26,005 nt of DNA from WFZT01 sp964398355. GTDB lineage: Bacteria; Hydrothermota; Hydrothermia; B15-G9; WFZT01. Numbering within the stretch: position 1 is the first letter of the stretch; each line of letters starts with the position of its first letter. The notes under the pieces are model-generated. The model worked only from the letters and a program-made list of their open reading frames with translations, had not been told where the DNA came from and searched no databases. Positions 16,856-24,397 of the stretch are shown here, piece after piece. The position numbers and the translations under genes are program-made. Location of the stretch: NCBI GenBank assembly GCA_964398355.1, contig CAYNMM010000039.1:1-26005 (forward strand), written 5' to 3'.

Positions 16856-16900
16856 TTTTTAGGCCTGTAATAGAACCTGTCAAGGATTTGCGGTTGTCAA
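16856..16900 (-). promoter_or_regulatory. Tentative operon promoter with tandem TTGACA boxes
   Basis: On the minus strand, two perfect TTGACA hexamers occur at 16900-16895 and 16883-16878. The second is followed after 16 bp by TAAAAA (16861-16856), a weak -10. This would give a leader of about 55 nt ahead of livH. The first box has no -10 at the right distance. Start-site mapping is required to assign either. Confidence 0.35.
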
Positions 16901-16921
16901 ACTATTAAAGTTATTACATTT

Positions 16922-17455
16922 TTATATTTCGAGAACTGTCACATTGTCGTTTGTATATATACAGATCTCCGAAGCTATCCTTATGGCCTCCTCGGCAATT
17001 TCCCTTGCCTCAAGCTGTGTATGTTTTATCAACGCCTTTGCTACTGCCTGTGCGTAAGGTGCACCTGATCCTATTGCTATGATCTTATCGTCAGGTTCTA
17101 TTATCTCCCCTGAACCAGATACAAGAAACGCATGATCCTTATCCAGCACAATCAACAACGCTTCCAGTCTCCTCAACACTCTATCCTGTCTCCAGTCCCT
17201 TGCAAGTTCAACCACAGCACGAGGAAGATTTCCATTGTACTCTTCAAGCTTCTCTTCCATTCTCTCGAAAAGTGTTAGCGCGTCAGCTACAGCACCAGCA
17301 AAACCGGCCAGGACTTTCCCTTTGTAAATCTTCCTCACCTTCTTTGCCGTGTGTTTGACAACCGTATCCTCAAGTGTAACCTGCCCATCTCCAGCAATAA
17401 CTGCATGTCCCCTGTGGATAATTCCAATGACAGTCGTCCCCCTGAAATCACTCAC
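16922..17455 (-). CDS. hslV: ATP-dependent protease proteolytic subunit HslV
   Basis: This 177-residue threonine protease is the ClpQ core of the HslUV complex. The mature enzyme should begin at Thr7 after cleavage of MSDFRG (FRG-TTVIG). AGDGQVTLEDTVVKHTAKKV, VLAGFAGAVADALTLFERME and IGSGAPYA are all typical, as is the closing CIYTNDNVTVLEI. The start is GTG 17455, with GGAGG 6 nt upstream inside the end of the preceding usp gene, overlapping its stop by 8 bp. The ATPase partner hslU usually follows hslV but the next gene is livH, so hslU must be elsewhere or absent. Confidence 0.97.
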   Translation of the reverse strand: MSDFRGTTVIGIIHRGHAVIAGDGQVTLEDTVVKHTAKKVRKIYKGKVLAGFAGAVADALTLFERMEEKLEEYNGNLPRAVVELARDWRQDRVLRRLEALLIVLDKDHAFLVSGSGEIIEPDDKIIAIGSGAPYAQAVAKALIKHTQLEAREIAEEAIRIASEICIYTNDNVTVLEI

Positions 17456-17882
17456 CTTTCGCCTCCCTTACTATCAAAACCGGGCACTTAGAATGTGTTA
17501 CAACTCTCTGGGATACACTACCAAGGAGTACCCCTGCAATCGCTGAAACTCCGCGTGATCCCATGATTATAAGGTCAACACCCCTTACCTCGGCCACGTT
17601 TAAAATTGCCTTATGAGCTGGACCTTCAATTATCTCAACTTCATAGTCAATCCCGTTTTCCTCAAGCACCTTCGCCGCTTCTTTCGTAATCCTCTCAGAC
17701 TCAAGCGTACTCTGAGACACTATCTTCTCTCTATATTCTGAACCAATATACTCAGGGATAAACGGAAAAGCGTGCAAAATAAACACTTTCGAGTTAAACC
17801 TCTTGGCAATTTCCACTACGTGCTTTAAAGCTCTCCTGGAACACTCCGATCCATCGGTAGGATACAGAATTTTCTCGTACAT
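17448..17882 (-). CDS. Universal stress protein, single UspA domain
   Basis: This 144-residue cytoplasmic UspA protein opens MYEKILYPTDGSECSRRALKH. It contains the full ATP-binding motif G-x2-G-x9-GS (MGSRGVSAIAGVLLGS, then VSQRVVTHS), so it probably binds ATP. I chose ATG 17882 because AGGAGG lies 6 nt upstream; an overlapping GTG at 17885 has poorer spacing. It overlaps hslV by 8 bp, linking a stress protein to a protein-quality protease. It diverges from the radical SAM gene, with starts 68 bp apart and overlapping promoters. Confidence 0.94.
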   Translation of the reverse strand: MYEKILYPTDGSECSRRALKHVVEIAKRFNSKVFILHAFPFIPEYIGSEYREKIVSQSTLESERITKEAAKVLEENGIDYEVEIIEGPAHKAILNVAEVRGVDLIIMGSRGVSAIAGVLLGSVSQRVVTHSKCPVLIVREAKGE

Positions 17883-17902
17883 CACAAACCTCCTTTTTTC
17901 TA

Positions 17903-17931
17903 ATTTTAAAAGCTATTCACCCGACAGACAA
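17903..17931 (-). promoter_or_regulatory. usp-hslV promoter
   Basis: On the minus strand, TTGTCT (17931-17926), a 17-bp spacer and TAAAAT (17908-17903) give a good sigma-70-type promoter with a leader of about 14 nt that still contains the AGGAGG. It overlaps the divergent promoter at 17916-17944. Confidence 0.55.
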
Positions 17932-17944
17932 GTAAAGTTATAAT
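17916..17944 (+). promoter_or_regulatory. Radical SAM gene promoter, leaderless geometry
   Basis: TTCACC (17916-17921), a 17-bp spacer and a perfect TATAAT (17939-17944) are followed by 6 nt and ATG 17951. Transcription should start at the ATG; no Shine-Dalgarno exists. Confidence 0.55.
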
Positions 17945-17950
17945 TTCACC

Positions 17951-18916
17951 ATGCAAAATTACATCAAAGAATGGGGAGGAAGACGGTATAACAGCTTCAA
18001 CGAACACCTGAAGAAACTCTTCGGAGAAAAAGTCTATAGGGTGGCCATAGACGCTGGTTTTACCTGCCCAAATAGAGATGGATTACTCGCATCAGGTGGG
18101 TGCATTTATTGTGATGAGATTGGCTCAAGGGCCTCCTACGTTGAACCTGAAATACCTATTAAAGAACAACTCAAAAGAGGGATGGAACTTCTGGGCAAAA
18201 GATATCATGTAAACAAATTCATCGCCTATTTTCAGAGTTTTTCCAATACCTATGCTCAGCCCGGGAAGTTGAGAAAACTCTATGAAGAAGCACTCACAGT
18301 GGACGGGATCGTTGGATTATCAGTGTCAACCCGACCTGATCTTTTAGCCGATGAAATCCTCGATCTCCTTCATGAGCTGTCTGAAAAGACTTACCTATGG
18401 CTGGAAATCGGTGTCCAGAGTATTCATTTCCGGACTCTAAAGAAAATTAGAAGATTTCATGGAGTTGCAGAAATTATAGATTCAGTTTTACGTGCAAAAA
18501 GACGTGGATTAAGGGTTCTTGCTCACATAATCCTTGGACTCCCTGGTGAGACAGAGACTGAAATGATCGAGACTGCACGTACAATTTCTGCCCTCGGTAT
18601 TGATGGAGTAAAAATGCACCATCTTTATGTCGTTGAGGGAACAGAACTTGCTAAAATATATCGTGCCGGTAAACTGAAGGTTTATGAAACTCCTGAAGAA
18701 TACGCCAGAGTTGCTGTTAAATTTCTTGAAAATTTATCTCCGAACATCGTAATTCACAGACTTGCTGGCAAAGCCGAGCAGGGGCTTATTGCTCCAAGTT
18801 GGACATCAAATAAATTTCTTGGTATCCAGGCAGTTGAAAAACTCCTGGAGGAACGGAATACATTTCAGGGGAAAAATTTCAGAATAGGCATTCCTTTGAA
18901 TAAGTTTCCTCGATGA
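17951..18916 (+). CDS. TIGR01212 family radical SAM protein (YhcC-like)
   Basis: This 321-residue radical SAM protein has the unusual cluster spacing C39-x11-C51-x2-C54 (CPNRDGLLASGGCIYC), which defines the TIGR01212/YhcC group. Other family stretches are YFQSFSNTYA, GLSVSTRPDLL, WLEIGVQS, HIILGLPGET and GVKMHHLYVVEGT. The length is normal. The reaction is not assigned with certainty for the family, and I add no function beyond radical SAM chemistry. ATG 17951 has no Shine-Dalgarno but a TATAAT 6 nt upstream (leaderless). It converges on the DUF1302-like gene, with a shared perfect hairpin at 18981-19017 between them. Confidence 0.93.
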   Translation: MQNYIKEWGGRRYNSFNEHLKKLFGEKVYRVAIDAGFTCPNRDGLLASGGCIYCDEIGSRASYVEPEIPIKEQLKRGMELLGKRYHVNKFIAYFQSFSNTYAQPGKLRKLYEEALTVDGIVGLSVSTRPDLLADEILDLLHELSEKTYLWLEIGVQSIHFRTLKKIRRFHGVAEIIDSVLRAKRRGLRVLAHIILGLPGETETEMIETARTISALGIDGVKMHHLYVVEGTELAKIYRAGKLKVYETPEEYARVAVKFLENLSPNIVIHRLAGKAEQGLIAPSWTSNKFLGIQAVEKLLEERNTFQGKNFRIGIPLNKFPR

Positions 18917-18980
18917 CAAAAATATAACGCAAAGGGTTCGACTCGATGTCTCATTGGAAAGATAGAGGTGTGTTTTTAGA

Positions 18981-19017
18981 GGTTGTGGGGCGGAGGCTTC
19001 GCCTCCGCCCCACAACC
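18981..19017. terminator. Perfect 17-bp hairpin between convergent genes (bidirectional terminator-like)
   Basis: GGTTGTGGGGCGGAGGC (18981-18997), loop TTC, and GCCTCCGCCCCACAACC (19001-19017). On the minus strand the apex reads GCGAAGC, a very stable mini-hairpin. Plus-strand readout is followed by AAATTTTAAAAC and minus-strand readout by TCTAAAAACAC, so neither has a strong U-run. It lies 64 nt after the radical SAM gene and 11 nt after the barrel gene. Confidence 0.65.
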
Positions 19018-19028
19018 AAATTTTAAAA

Positions 19029-20267
19029 CTAAAAACTATATTTCACCTGATAATAAATCATATCGTTATCATTAAACTGGCCGAAGATTCCCTGTGTTCC
19101 TGTAAATATATTTGCTCCAAGGAGAATTTCAAAGCCATCCGCAAAGTCATAGCTTACTTTCGGTCTCAACAATGAGGCGTCATTATTAAAGTCGTAGTAC
19201 ATAAAGAAAGACAGGTGCAAAGTCTCGTTCCAGAAATCCTTTGATGCGAGGAATGTTGCCATATTGGAATATTGGTCATCTTCTATATAGTCATTGTAAT
19301 CGAGTATAACCTGCTGGATAAACTGACCACTCAGGTGCCAGTTCCATAACGTGTAATCAAGGCCTATCAAGTAATGCAAGTAATCCTTTTTTACCACTGA
19401 TTCAGGTGCCTTGGGGTCCCTTGTATTAAAATATTTTCCCGTATAGTAAGCACCTTCTCCTCTTAGCACAAAAGGGCCAATTGTGGTACTGAAACTTCCT
19501 CCTCCAATTGTAAGTCTGTGATATTCCGGGTAAATAGTAAGGCTATCAAGTCTAAAATGCATGGAGTCAATTGGTGTAACATGTTTGACAACGTGCATCG
19601 TTGGATCATCGTCCCAAGCATATCCCCCCATAATTTCAAAATCAATGACCCCGGTTAGAGCTGAGAACTTTGCAAAGAGTTCACTATTTTCAAGTTTATT
19701 TTCGACCTTCATTCGGGAAGAATCAATTCTCGCAGGCGCCGGAAAGGCTGGCATTGCTGGTCTCCATAAACTGCCTGGAGGTGGGAATTTATCGGGTGTA
19801 AATGTTGGAATCCACACCATTTCGAATGTGTTGTTTCCAATATAGTAATCCGCTTTGACACTTGTAATACCTATTCTGATCTCATCAAAATCAGGGAGAA
19901 TAAATTCTGTGAGGTCTTTTGGCGAAACTATATCAGTAATGAAAACTCCGTCTGCCTTACCCCAGATGATCTGCTGTTTTCCGATTCTTATGTCTACAGA
20001 TGGGAAATACATATCAAGATACGCTTCTCTTAAACCAAGCTCGGGTTTTTCATTAGGGTATTGGTAAAGGTACGGATTTACTTTAAAGGCTATTTTATCC
20101 TTACTCTGCTGGATATTCAAATTGAACGTGTTTTGAATTATGGCATAGTCATTGTTTCCATGCAAAAGAACACCAACATAATTTCTTGCAAAACCGGTGA
20201 GTGACACACCCTCGGCAAATACACCGGAAACAAAGAAAATAGATACTGCAACAATTCTTTTTAGCAT
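19029..20267 (-). CDS. DUF1302-like outer-membrane beta-barrel protein
   Basis: This 412-residue exported protein has a signal peptide MLKRIVAVSIFFVSGVFAEG and a body of alternating strands. The core RIGKQQIIWGKADGVFITD, then IVSPKDLTEFILPDFDEIRI, resembles the DUF1302 barrel family as I recall it. The C-terminus YYQVKYSF ends in Phe, as expected for BAM-assembled barrels. AGGAGG lies 8 nt before ATG 20267. It is the last gene after tetR, mmpL and the LolA-like gene, so it is proposed as the outer-membrane part of their export route. A stable leader hairpin (20307-20340) precedes its ribosome site. Confidence 0.82.
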   Translation of the reverse strand: MLKRIVAVSIFFVSGVFAEGVSLTGFARNYVGVLLHGNNDYAIIQNTFNLNIQQSKDKIAFKVNPYLYQYPNEKPELGLREAYLDMYFPSVDIRIGKQQIIWGKADGVFITDIVSPKDLTEFILPDFDEIRIGITSVKADYYIGNNTFEMVWIPTFTPDKFPPPGSLWRPAMPAFPAPARIDSSRMKVENKLENSELFAKFSALTGVIDFEIMGGYAWDDDPTMHVVKHVTPIDSMHFRLDSLTIYPEYHRLTIGGGSFSTTIGPFVLRGEGAYYTGKYFNTRDPKAPESVVKKDYLHYLIGLDYTLWNWHLSGQFIQQVILDYNDYIEDDQYSNMATFLASKDFWNETLHLSFFMYYDFNNDASLLRPKVSYDFADGFEILLGANIFTGTQGIFGQFNDNDMIYYQVKYSF

Positions 20268-20275
20268 ATCTCAAA

Positions 20276-20281
20276 CCTCCT
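20276..20281 (-). promoter_or_regulatory. Ribosome-binding site of the DUF1302-like gene, with complementary leader
   Basis: AGGAGG is 8 nt before the ATG. The leader just upstream contains CTCCTC (20306-20301) and CCTCC, complementary to this site, which could mask it depending on folding of the hairpin at 20307-20340. Confidence 0.5.
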
Positions 20282-20306
20282 GATAATTAACATTGAGGTA
20301 GAGGAG

Positions 20307-20340
20307 GGAGGAATCCTCTCAATTTTGAGAGGATTCCTCC
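20307..20340 (-). other. Perfect 16-bp hairpin in the leader between LolA-like and DUF1302-like genes
   Basis: GGAGGAATCCTCTCAA (20307-20322) pairs with TTGAGAGGATTCCTCC (20325-20340), two-base loop. No T-tract follows on the minus strand; instead CTCCTCTACC leads to the next gene's ribosome site. It could be a leader control element, an RNA-processing or stability element, or a weak terminator. Confidence 0.5.
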
Positions 20341-20490
20341 TAAGAGTGTCAACCTGGATAAATTAATGATCAATTCCTCTTTTTTTCTTCTCCCTATAGT
20401 GAACATAAGGGAGATACAGGGGAAGGAGGAAATTCCTTCTGCTCCAGAGATTATCTCAGATTGACGCATCAATAGTCTCCTCTCTACGGC

Positions 20491-21273
20491 TCACTGAAGA
20501 CCTCTTTTCATCATCCTCTCGGTAAACATCCTTGCAGGAATTCCAACGTTGATTTTTACATCTTTGAGTTCCATGATCGTTTTATGATGTTTCTGGACAT
20601 TGTCCATTGTCACTTTTGTAAGAATCCAATAACCCTTAATTTTTTCATATTTATCCACTGTTAGTGTTTTCAAATATTCTCCATCCTCATCGTAGAATTC
20701 TCTCTTGAGACCAATCCATTTGCCCTTTGCAACCCACGTAATGGTTTTGGAGTACATATAATCTGGATCCTTTGGAATACTTTCTATCACGTAACAGTCT
20801 TCACCTCTGTATTTTTCTTCTCTCAAAATTTTGTGTCTGTCCTGAGTAGGTTTACGATCACCAAGGTCATCGTATGTAAAATCAGAACCCATGAAGTAAT
20901 CTCCTTTACTATCACTCGATATTCTTTTTATTTTTTTGAGTGCAGGTAGGTAGATCCATTGGTCATCTTCTTTGTTAGGATCATCGTAGCTCCAGTTCAT
21001 AAACGAAGTGTTTCTGACGTCGGGGGGACTGACAAAAAACATGATCTTCTTTTCAACTTTGCCAAAATCACGAATGTACTGTTTTATAACACGGACACGT
21101 TTATCGCCATTGGCGTTAATTAGCGTCATTACAAGAGTCGCTTCCATATCGTTACCTGTAGGTCTGTTATAGACCTTCTCCATTACCTGAAGGCCTGTGA
21201 GTTTCTGCTGTGCGAAGGCACTCGAAGCAAAACCGAGTGCAAGCAGAACTGTTAGCATTTTTTTGTACTTCAT
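20491..21273 (-). CDS. LolA-like outer-membrane lipoprotein-sorting family protein
   Basis: This 260-residue periplasmic protein has a signal peptide MKYKKMLTVLLALGFASSAFA cleaved before QQ (no lipobox Cys). The mature sequence, GLQVMEKVYNRPTGND, then MEATLVMTLINANGDKRVR, and KTITWVAKGKWIGLKREFYD, fits the LolA_like group (PF17131 type) that accompanies MMPL/RND exporters. These have a half-barrel that can carry a hydrophobic ligand across the periplasm. AGGAGG is 6 nt before ATG 21273. An intrinsic terminator at 21311-21340 separates it from mmpL, so it is expressed either by readthrough or from an unseen promoter. True lipoprotein carrier LolA is less likely given the neighbours. Confidence 0.85.
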   Translation of the reverse strand: MKYKKMLTVLLALGFASSAFAQQKLTGLQVMEKVYNRPTGNDMEATLVMTLINANGDKRVRVIKQYIRDFGKVEKKIMFFVSPPDVRNTSFMNWSYDDPNKEDDQWIYLPALKKIKRISSDSKGDYFMGSDFTYDDLGDRKPTQDRHKILREEKYRGEDCYVIESIPKDPDYMYSKTITWVAKGKWIGLKREFYDEDGEYLKTLTVDKYEKIKGYWILTKVTMDNVQKHHKTIMELKDVKINVGIPARMFTERMMKRGLQ

Positions 21274-21310
21274 TGTACACCTCCTAAATATATTTTTTTC
21301 TTTTCAAAAA

Positions 21311-21340
21311 CCGGGAGGATAGAAAATCTTATCCCCCCGG
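21311..21340 (-). terminator. Intrinsic terminator after the mmpL gene
   Basis: CCGGGAGGATA (21311-21321) pairs with TATCCCCCCGG (21330-21340) with one mismatch, and the minus strand continues TTTTTGAAAA. It is the clearest hairpin-plus-U-tract terminator in the window, 14 nt after the mmpL stop. It may attenuate the downstream LolA-like gene. Confidence 0.75.
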
Positions 21341-21354
21341 TGGATAGAAATGGG

Positions 21355-23751
21355 TTAACTAAACCTCTTTTTATCAAAATAAACATTCGACACATAAAGC
21401 ACGATAAACATTATAGTCAGTGTTCCGACGAAGCTTGTGAACATGTTAAGAGACACAAGAAGTCCAAGCGCACGATTGGGCGGGAAGACCGAGAATAACA
21501 ACACCATAAACCCGGCTATAACCACGATAGCGTTGTAAAGTATTGCTTTTCCTGAATGATGCATGGTGAGATGTGAGGTGATAATCTTGGCCTCCTCAAT
21601 ATCTTCCTCTGAATCAGGACTACGCATGCTTTTAATCTCTTCCATGATCGTCTGACGAGCTGCAAGGAACTTATCGCCAATAATCTTCGCATTGACACGA
21701 TATCTGTCAATGAAGTGAACTGCATAATCTATTCCGATACCTATCGCAATACTTGATATAAGTGCGGTTGTGGAACTCAGAGGGATCCCGAGTAATCCCA
21801 TGATTCCGAATGAAATTATTGTCGTTATCGTAATTGGAATCGATCCTATCAATCCGATCTTTAGGCTCTTAAACATTATAGAGAGCAGGACAATAACGAT
21901 TACAAGTGAGAGCAGTAAGCTCGAAATCTGTCCCTTTAGTATCAGATCAGTAAAGACAAGAGCCTTGTATCCAGATCCGGCATAGTTCAACGTTATTCCC
22001 ATTTTTTCAAATTCAGGCCTGTATTTCTCGATGATCGCTATGGCACTCTTAAGGGCTTTAGAATTGTCACTTTTCAGCTGAAAAGTAACATTCAGCTTTT
22101 TGTAGTCCTCTGTAACAACCTGCCAGAGTTTTGACGGATCTCCTGACATTTCGTAAAGTAACAAATACTGAGCAATCAGGTTCTGATTATCAGGAATAGT
22201 ATTGTATTTCTCACTATCTGCGTGCATCACTTTGTTCATTCTTTTTAGAAAATCGACGAGTGAGAAAGCGTCTCCAACAACGGGTAATGTGTTAACAACC
22301 TCGGATTGCATGCGAGCAACTGTTTTCAAAACCCGCGGATCCTTGAAAGTATCCGGTTTCTTACCCTCAAGAATGACATTCAGTGTACTTGTCCCACCGA
22401 AATGCTCATTAATAAATCTATCCGTTTTACGGATTTCACTGTTCTTCTCAAACTTATCGAGAAAGCTGGAGTTAATCCAGACCCTTGATGTGCCATAGGC
22501 TGAGAGACCCACAATAATAATGGTGATTATGTAAACAAGTTTCTTATGAGCTATCAGATAATCGGCAAATCTGTATGCAAAACGATTCTTTTTTATTGCG
22601 GTTTCAGCATCTTCCTCTTCCTGAATTTTTTTCTTACTCCTTGGTAAACCGAGTATCATATTCCCTGCCGGTATCAGAAGAACTGAAAGCACGAAAGCTA
22701 CACCGACTCCAAATGCAGAAAAGATTCCGAAATATTTAACCGGATAGACCTGAGATGTAAGAAGTGATATAAAGCCCACCATAGTTGTCACAGCTGCCAT
22801 CATCACGGGTTTCCACATCTCTTGCAGCATATTTTTTGTTGCCTCTAATTTGGATACACCTGGATGTTCTTCCATATAGTGGAATAGATGGCTATAGAGA
22901 TGCACACCATAGGCTATCCCTATAGCGATTAACATAACTGGAATCATAGTGCTTACCGAGTATATCGGAATATTCAGCGTTGCCATCAGACCGAAAGTCC
23001 ATATACTACTAAGCAGAACGACTATCATCGTCAGTAATGTACTTTTCCAGCTTCTTAACAGAAGGAACAGAACAACTACTATCACAACAATTACTATCGG
23101 AACCATCCTCTTCATATCTCTTGGCCCAAGATAGGCAAGGGTACCTTCAACAATTGGTCGTCCAGCAACATAAATTTTTTCAGGTCCCTCATACTTATGA
23201 GCAAGCTTCAGAAGTCGATGGTAAAACTTCTGTGTGAACACATCACTGTTGATCCTTGCGATAACGATTGCAACCTTCTCGTCTTTAGAAACAAGTTTTC
23301 CATACACCATATCATTGGTAATAACTTTCTGTCTCAGAGCGGCGAGGGCAGCAGAATCCTTTGGAACACGCTTGTAAAACCTTCTAACATCAAGCCCTTC
23401 CTCTGTACCCACAATATTGTCAGCTGTGTAGAGAGAAGTCACGTCATTTTTGTTGATCTCTTTCATTCTCTGGAGTTCTTTTGTGAGCTTTTTCACTTTT
23501 GTGAGCGTCGTCGGATTGAACACGCCTTTGTCGTTTTCGATAGCGATTATTATCCCATCCTTGATGTCAAACCATTTTTCAGCCTTGTTACTGTACACAA
23601 ATGCCGGGTGGTTCTGGGGCATGTACTTGTCCAGGTTAGTCTCCATTCTCGAATTTGTCTTCATTTTGTAGAAGAAAAACACAGTTATAACAAGTACAAC
23701 TGCCACTACCAGCCACGGTCTTTTTAGTGGTTTTATTAATAACTTCTCCAC
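21355..23751 (-). CDS. MMPL/RND superfamily transporter
   Basis: This 798-residue inner-membrane exporter is built from two related halves, each with one TM, a large periplasmic loop (about 30-210 and 420-610) and five more TMs. The second half carries the proton-relay motif GIGIDYAVHF (Asp675-Tyr676). The equivalent place in the first half reads GIAYGVHLY (Ala280-Tyr281), lacking the acid. Family members export lipids or other hydrophobic molecules; the substrate here is unknown. I chose GTG 23751 because GAGGAG lies 8 nt upstream; an in-frame GTG at 23760 abuts that site. The gene starts 2 nt after the tetR stop, so the two are probably translationally coupled and under TetR control. Confidence 0.92.
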   Translation of the reverse strand: MEKLLIKPLKRPWLVVAVVLVITVFFFYKMKTNSRMETNLDKYMPQNHPAFVYSNKAEKWFDIKDGIIIAIENDKGVFNPTTLTKVKKLTKELQRMKEINKNDVTSLYTADNIVGTEEGLDVRRFYKRVPKDSAALAALRQKVITNDMVYGKLVSKDEKVAIVIARINSDVFTQKFYHRLLKLAHKYEGPEKIYVAGRPIVEGTLAYLGPRDMKRMVPIVIVVIVVVLFLLLRSWKSTLLTMIVVLLSSIWTFGLMATLNIPIYSVSTMIPVMLIAIGIAYGVHLYSHLFHYMEEHPGVSKLEATKNMLQEMWKPVMMAAVTTMVGFISLLTSQVYPVKYFGIFSAFGVGVAFVLSVLLIPAGNMILGLPRSKKKIQEEEDAETAIKKNRFAYRFADYLIAHKKLVYIITIIIVGLSAYGTSRVWINSSFLDKFEKNSEIRKTDRFINEHFGGTSTLNVILEGKKPDTFKDPRVLKTVARMQSEVVNTLPVVGDAFSLVDFLKRMNKVMHADSEKYNTIPDNQNLIAQYLLLYEMSGDPSKLWQVVTEDYKKLNVTFQLKSDNSKALKSAIAIIEKYRPEFEKMGITLNYAGSGYKALVFTDLILKGQISSLLLSLVIVIVLLSIMFKSLKIGLIGSIPITITTIISFGIMGLLGIPLSSTTALISSIAIGIGIDYAVHFIDRYRVNAKIIGDKFLAARQTIMEEIKSMRSPDSEEDIEEAKIITSHLTMHHSGKAILYNAIVVIAGFMVLLFSVFPPNRALGLLVSLNMFTSFVGTLTIMFIVLYVSNVYFDKKRFS

Positions 23752-23753
23752 GA

Positions 23754-24347
23754 TTAACACTCCTCTTTTGTTATCATTGCCTTAACTGATTCCCAGAATT
23801 TTTTCCCTTCTTCAATAAGGTCCGTTTTGAAACCGCTATATCTCCAGTGCATAACAATGAGCCTGATGGCTCCTGTAATCATATATCCAAGATGTTTGGC
23901 GGATACATCATCCCTGATTTCTCCAGCCTTTTGTCCTTCTTCAATCACACTTATTACAGTGTTCTGCACCGAAGTCATCGTTTCATAGATGAGTTCAGAT
24001 AATTTCTGATCATTTCTAAAAAGTTCCTCCGAGAAAATTACGGTAGCAATAGCTCTGTTTCGGGAAAAATATTCGAATCTACCTATCAGCATTTGTTTCA
24101 ACTTCTCAATAGGACGGAGGTCCGAACGTCTGAGAGTTTTGGCCATTTCTTCTTTACTTTCAACAAAGATAGAAAGAATTCCAAACAGAATATCTGTTTT
24201 ACTGTTAAAATGTCTGTAAATTGCAGATTCAGCTATCCCAATTCTTTGAGACAGGTTTTTTATCGTCAAAACCTGAATGCCGTGTTCGGCTATAAGTTCA
24301 ATCGCTGTATTTATTATTTCTTTTTGCCTTGCAGTAAATCTCTCCAT
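23754..24347 (-). CDS. TetR family transcriptional regulator
   Basis: This 197-residue repressor has the N-terminal TetR helix-turn-helix at about 10-57 (TIKNLSQRIGIAESAIYRHF, then NSKTDILFG). The C-terminal ligand-binding domain is less conserved, as usual. ATG 24347 has GAGGT 7 nt upstream. The 30-bp perfect palindrome at 24368-24397 overlaps its own -10 region, so it should repress itself and the coupled mmpL gene, and perhaps the LolA-like and barrel genes beyond. The inducer is unknown, likely a hydrophobic compound handled by the exporter. Confidence 0.95.
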   Translation of the reverse strand: MERFTARQKEIINTAIELIAEHGIQVLTIKNLSQRIGIAESAIYRHFNSKTDILFGILSIFVESKEEMAKTLRRSDLRPIEKLKQMLIGRFEYFSRNRAIATVIFSEELFRNDQKLSELIYETMTSVQNTVISVIEEGQKAGEIRDDVSAKHLGYMITGAIRLIVMHWRYSGFKTDLIEEGKKFWESVKAMITKEEC

Positions 24348-24367
24348 TACTTTTACCTCAAAAAAAA

Positions 24368-24397
24368 ATTATGTGAGTGAATGTTCACTCACATAAT
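24368..24397. promoter_or_regulatory. TetR operator (perfect palindrome)
   Basis: The arms ATTATGTGAGTGAA (24368-24381) and TTCACTCACATAAT (24384-24397) are exact inverse complements around TG. The size, symmetry and GTGAGTGAA half-site suit a TetR dimer pair. It overlaps the tetR -10 and expected start point, so binding would block transcription. Confidence 0.8.

Noticed and set aside
3756..20340. The several hairpins as CRISPR-like repeats
   Set aside because: They are kilobases apart, differ in inner sequence, are self-complementary throughout and have no spacers or cas genes nearby.
20389..20414. Hairpin TCTCCCT/AGGGAGA as the LolA-like gene's terminator
   Set aside because: On the coding (minus) strand it is followed by an A-run rather than a T-run, so it does not fit an intrinsic terminator.
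23197..23727. Open frame of 176 codons on the plus strand inside the mmpL gene
   Set aside because: It is a shadow of the transporter's conserved coding frame; the opposing frame carries all family motifs.
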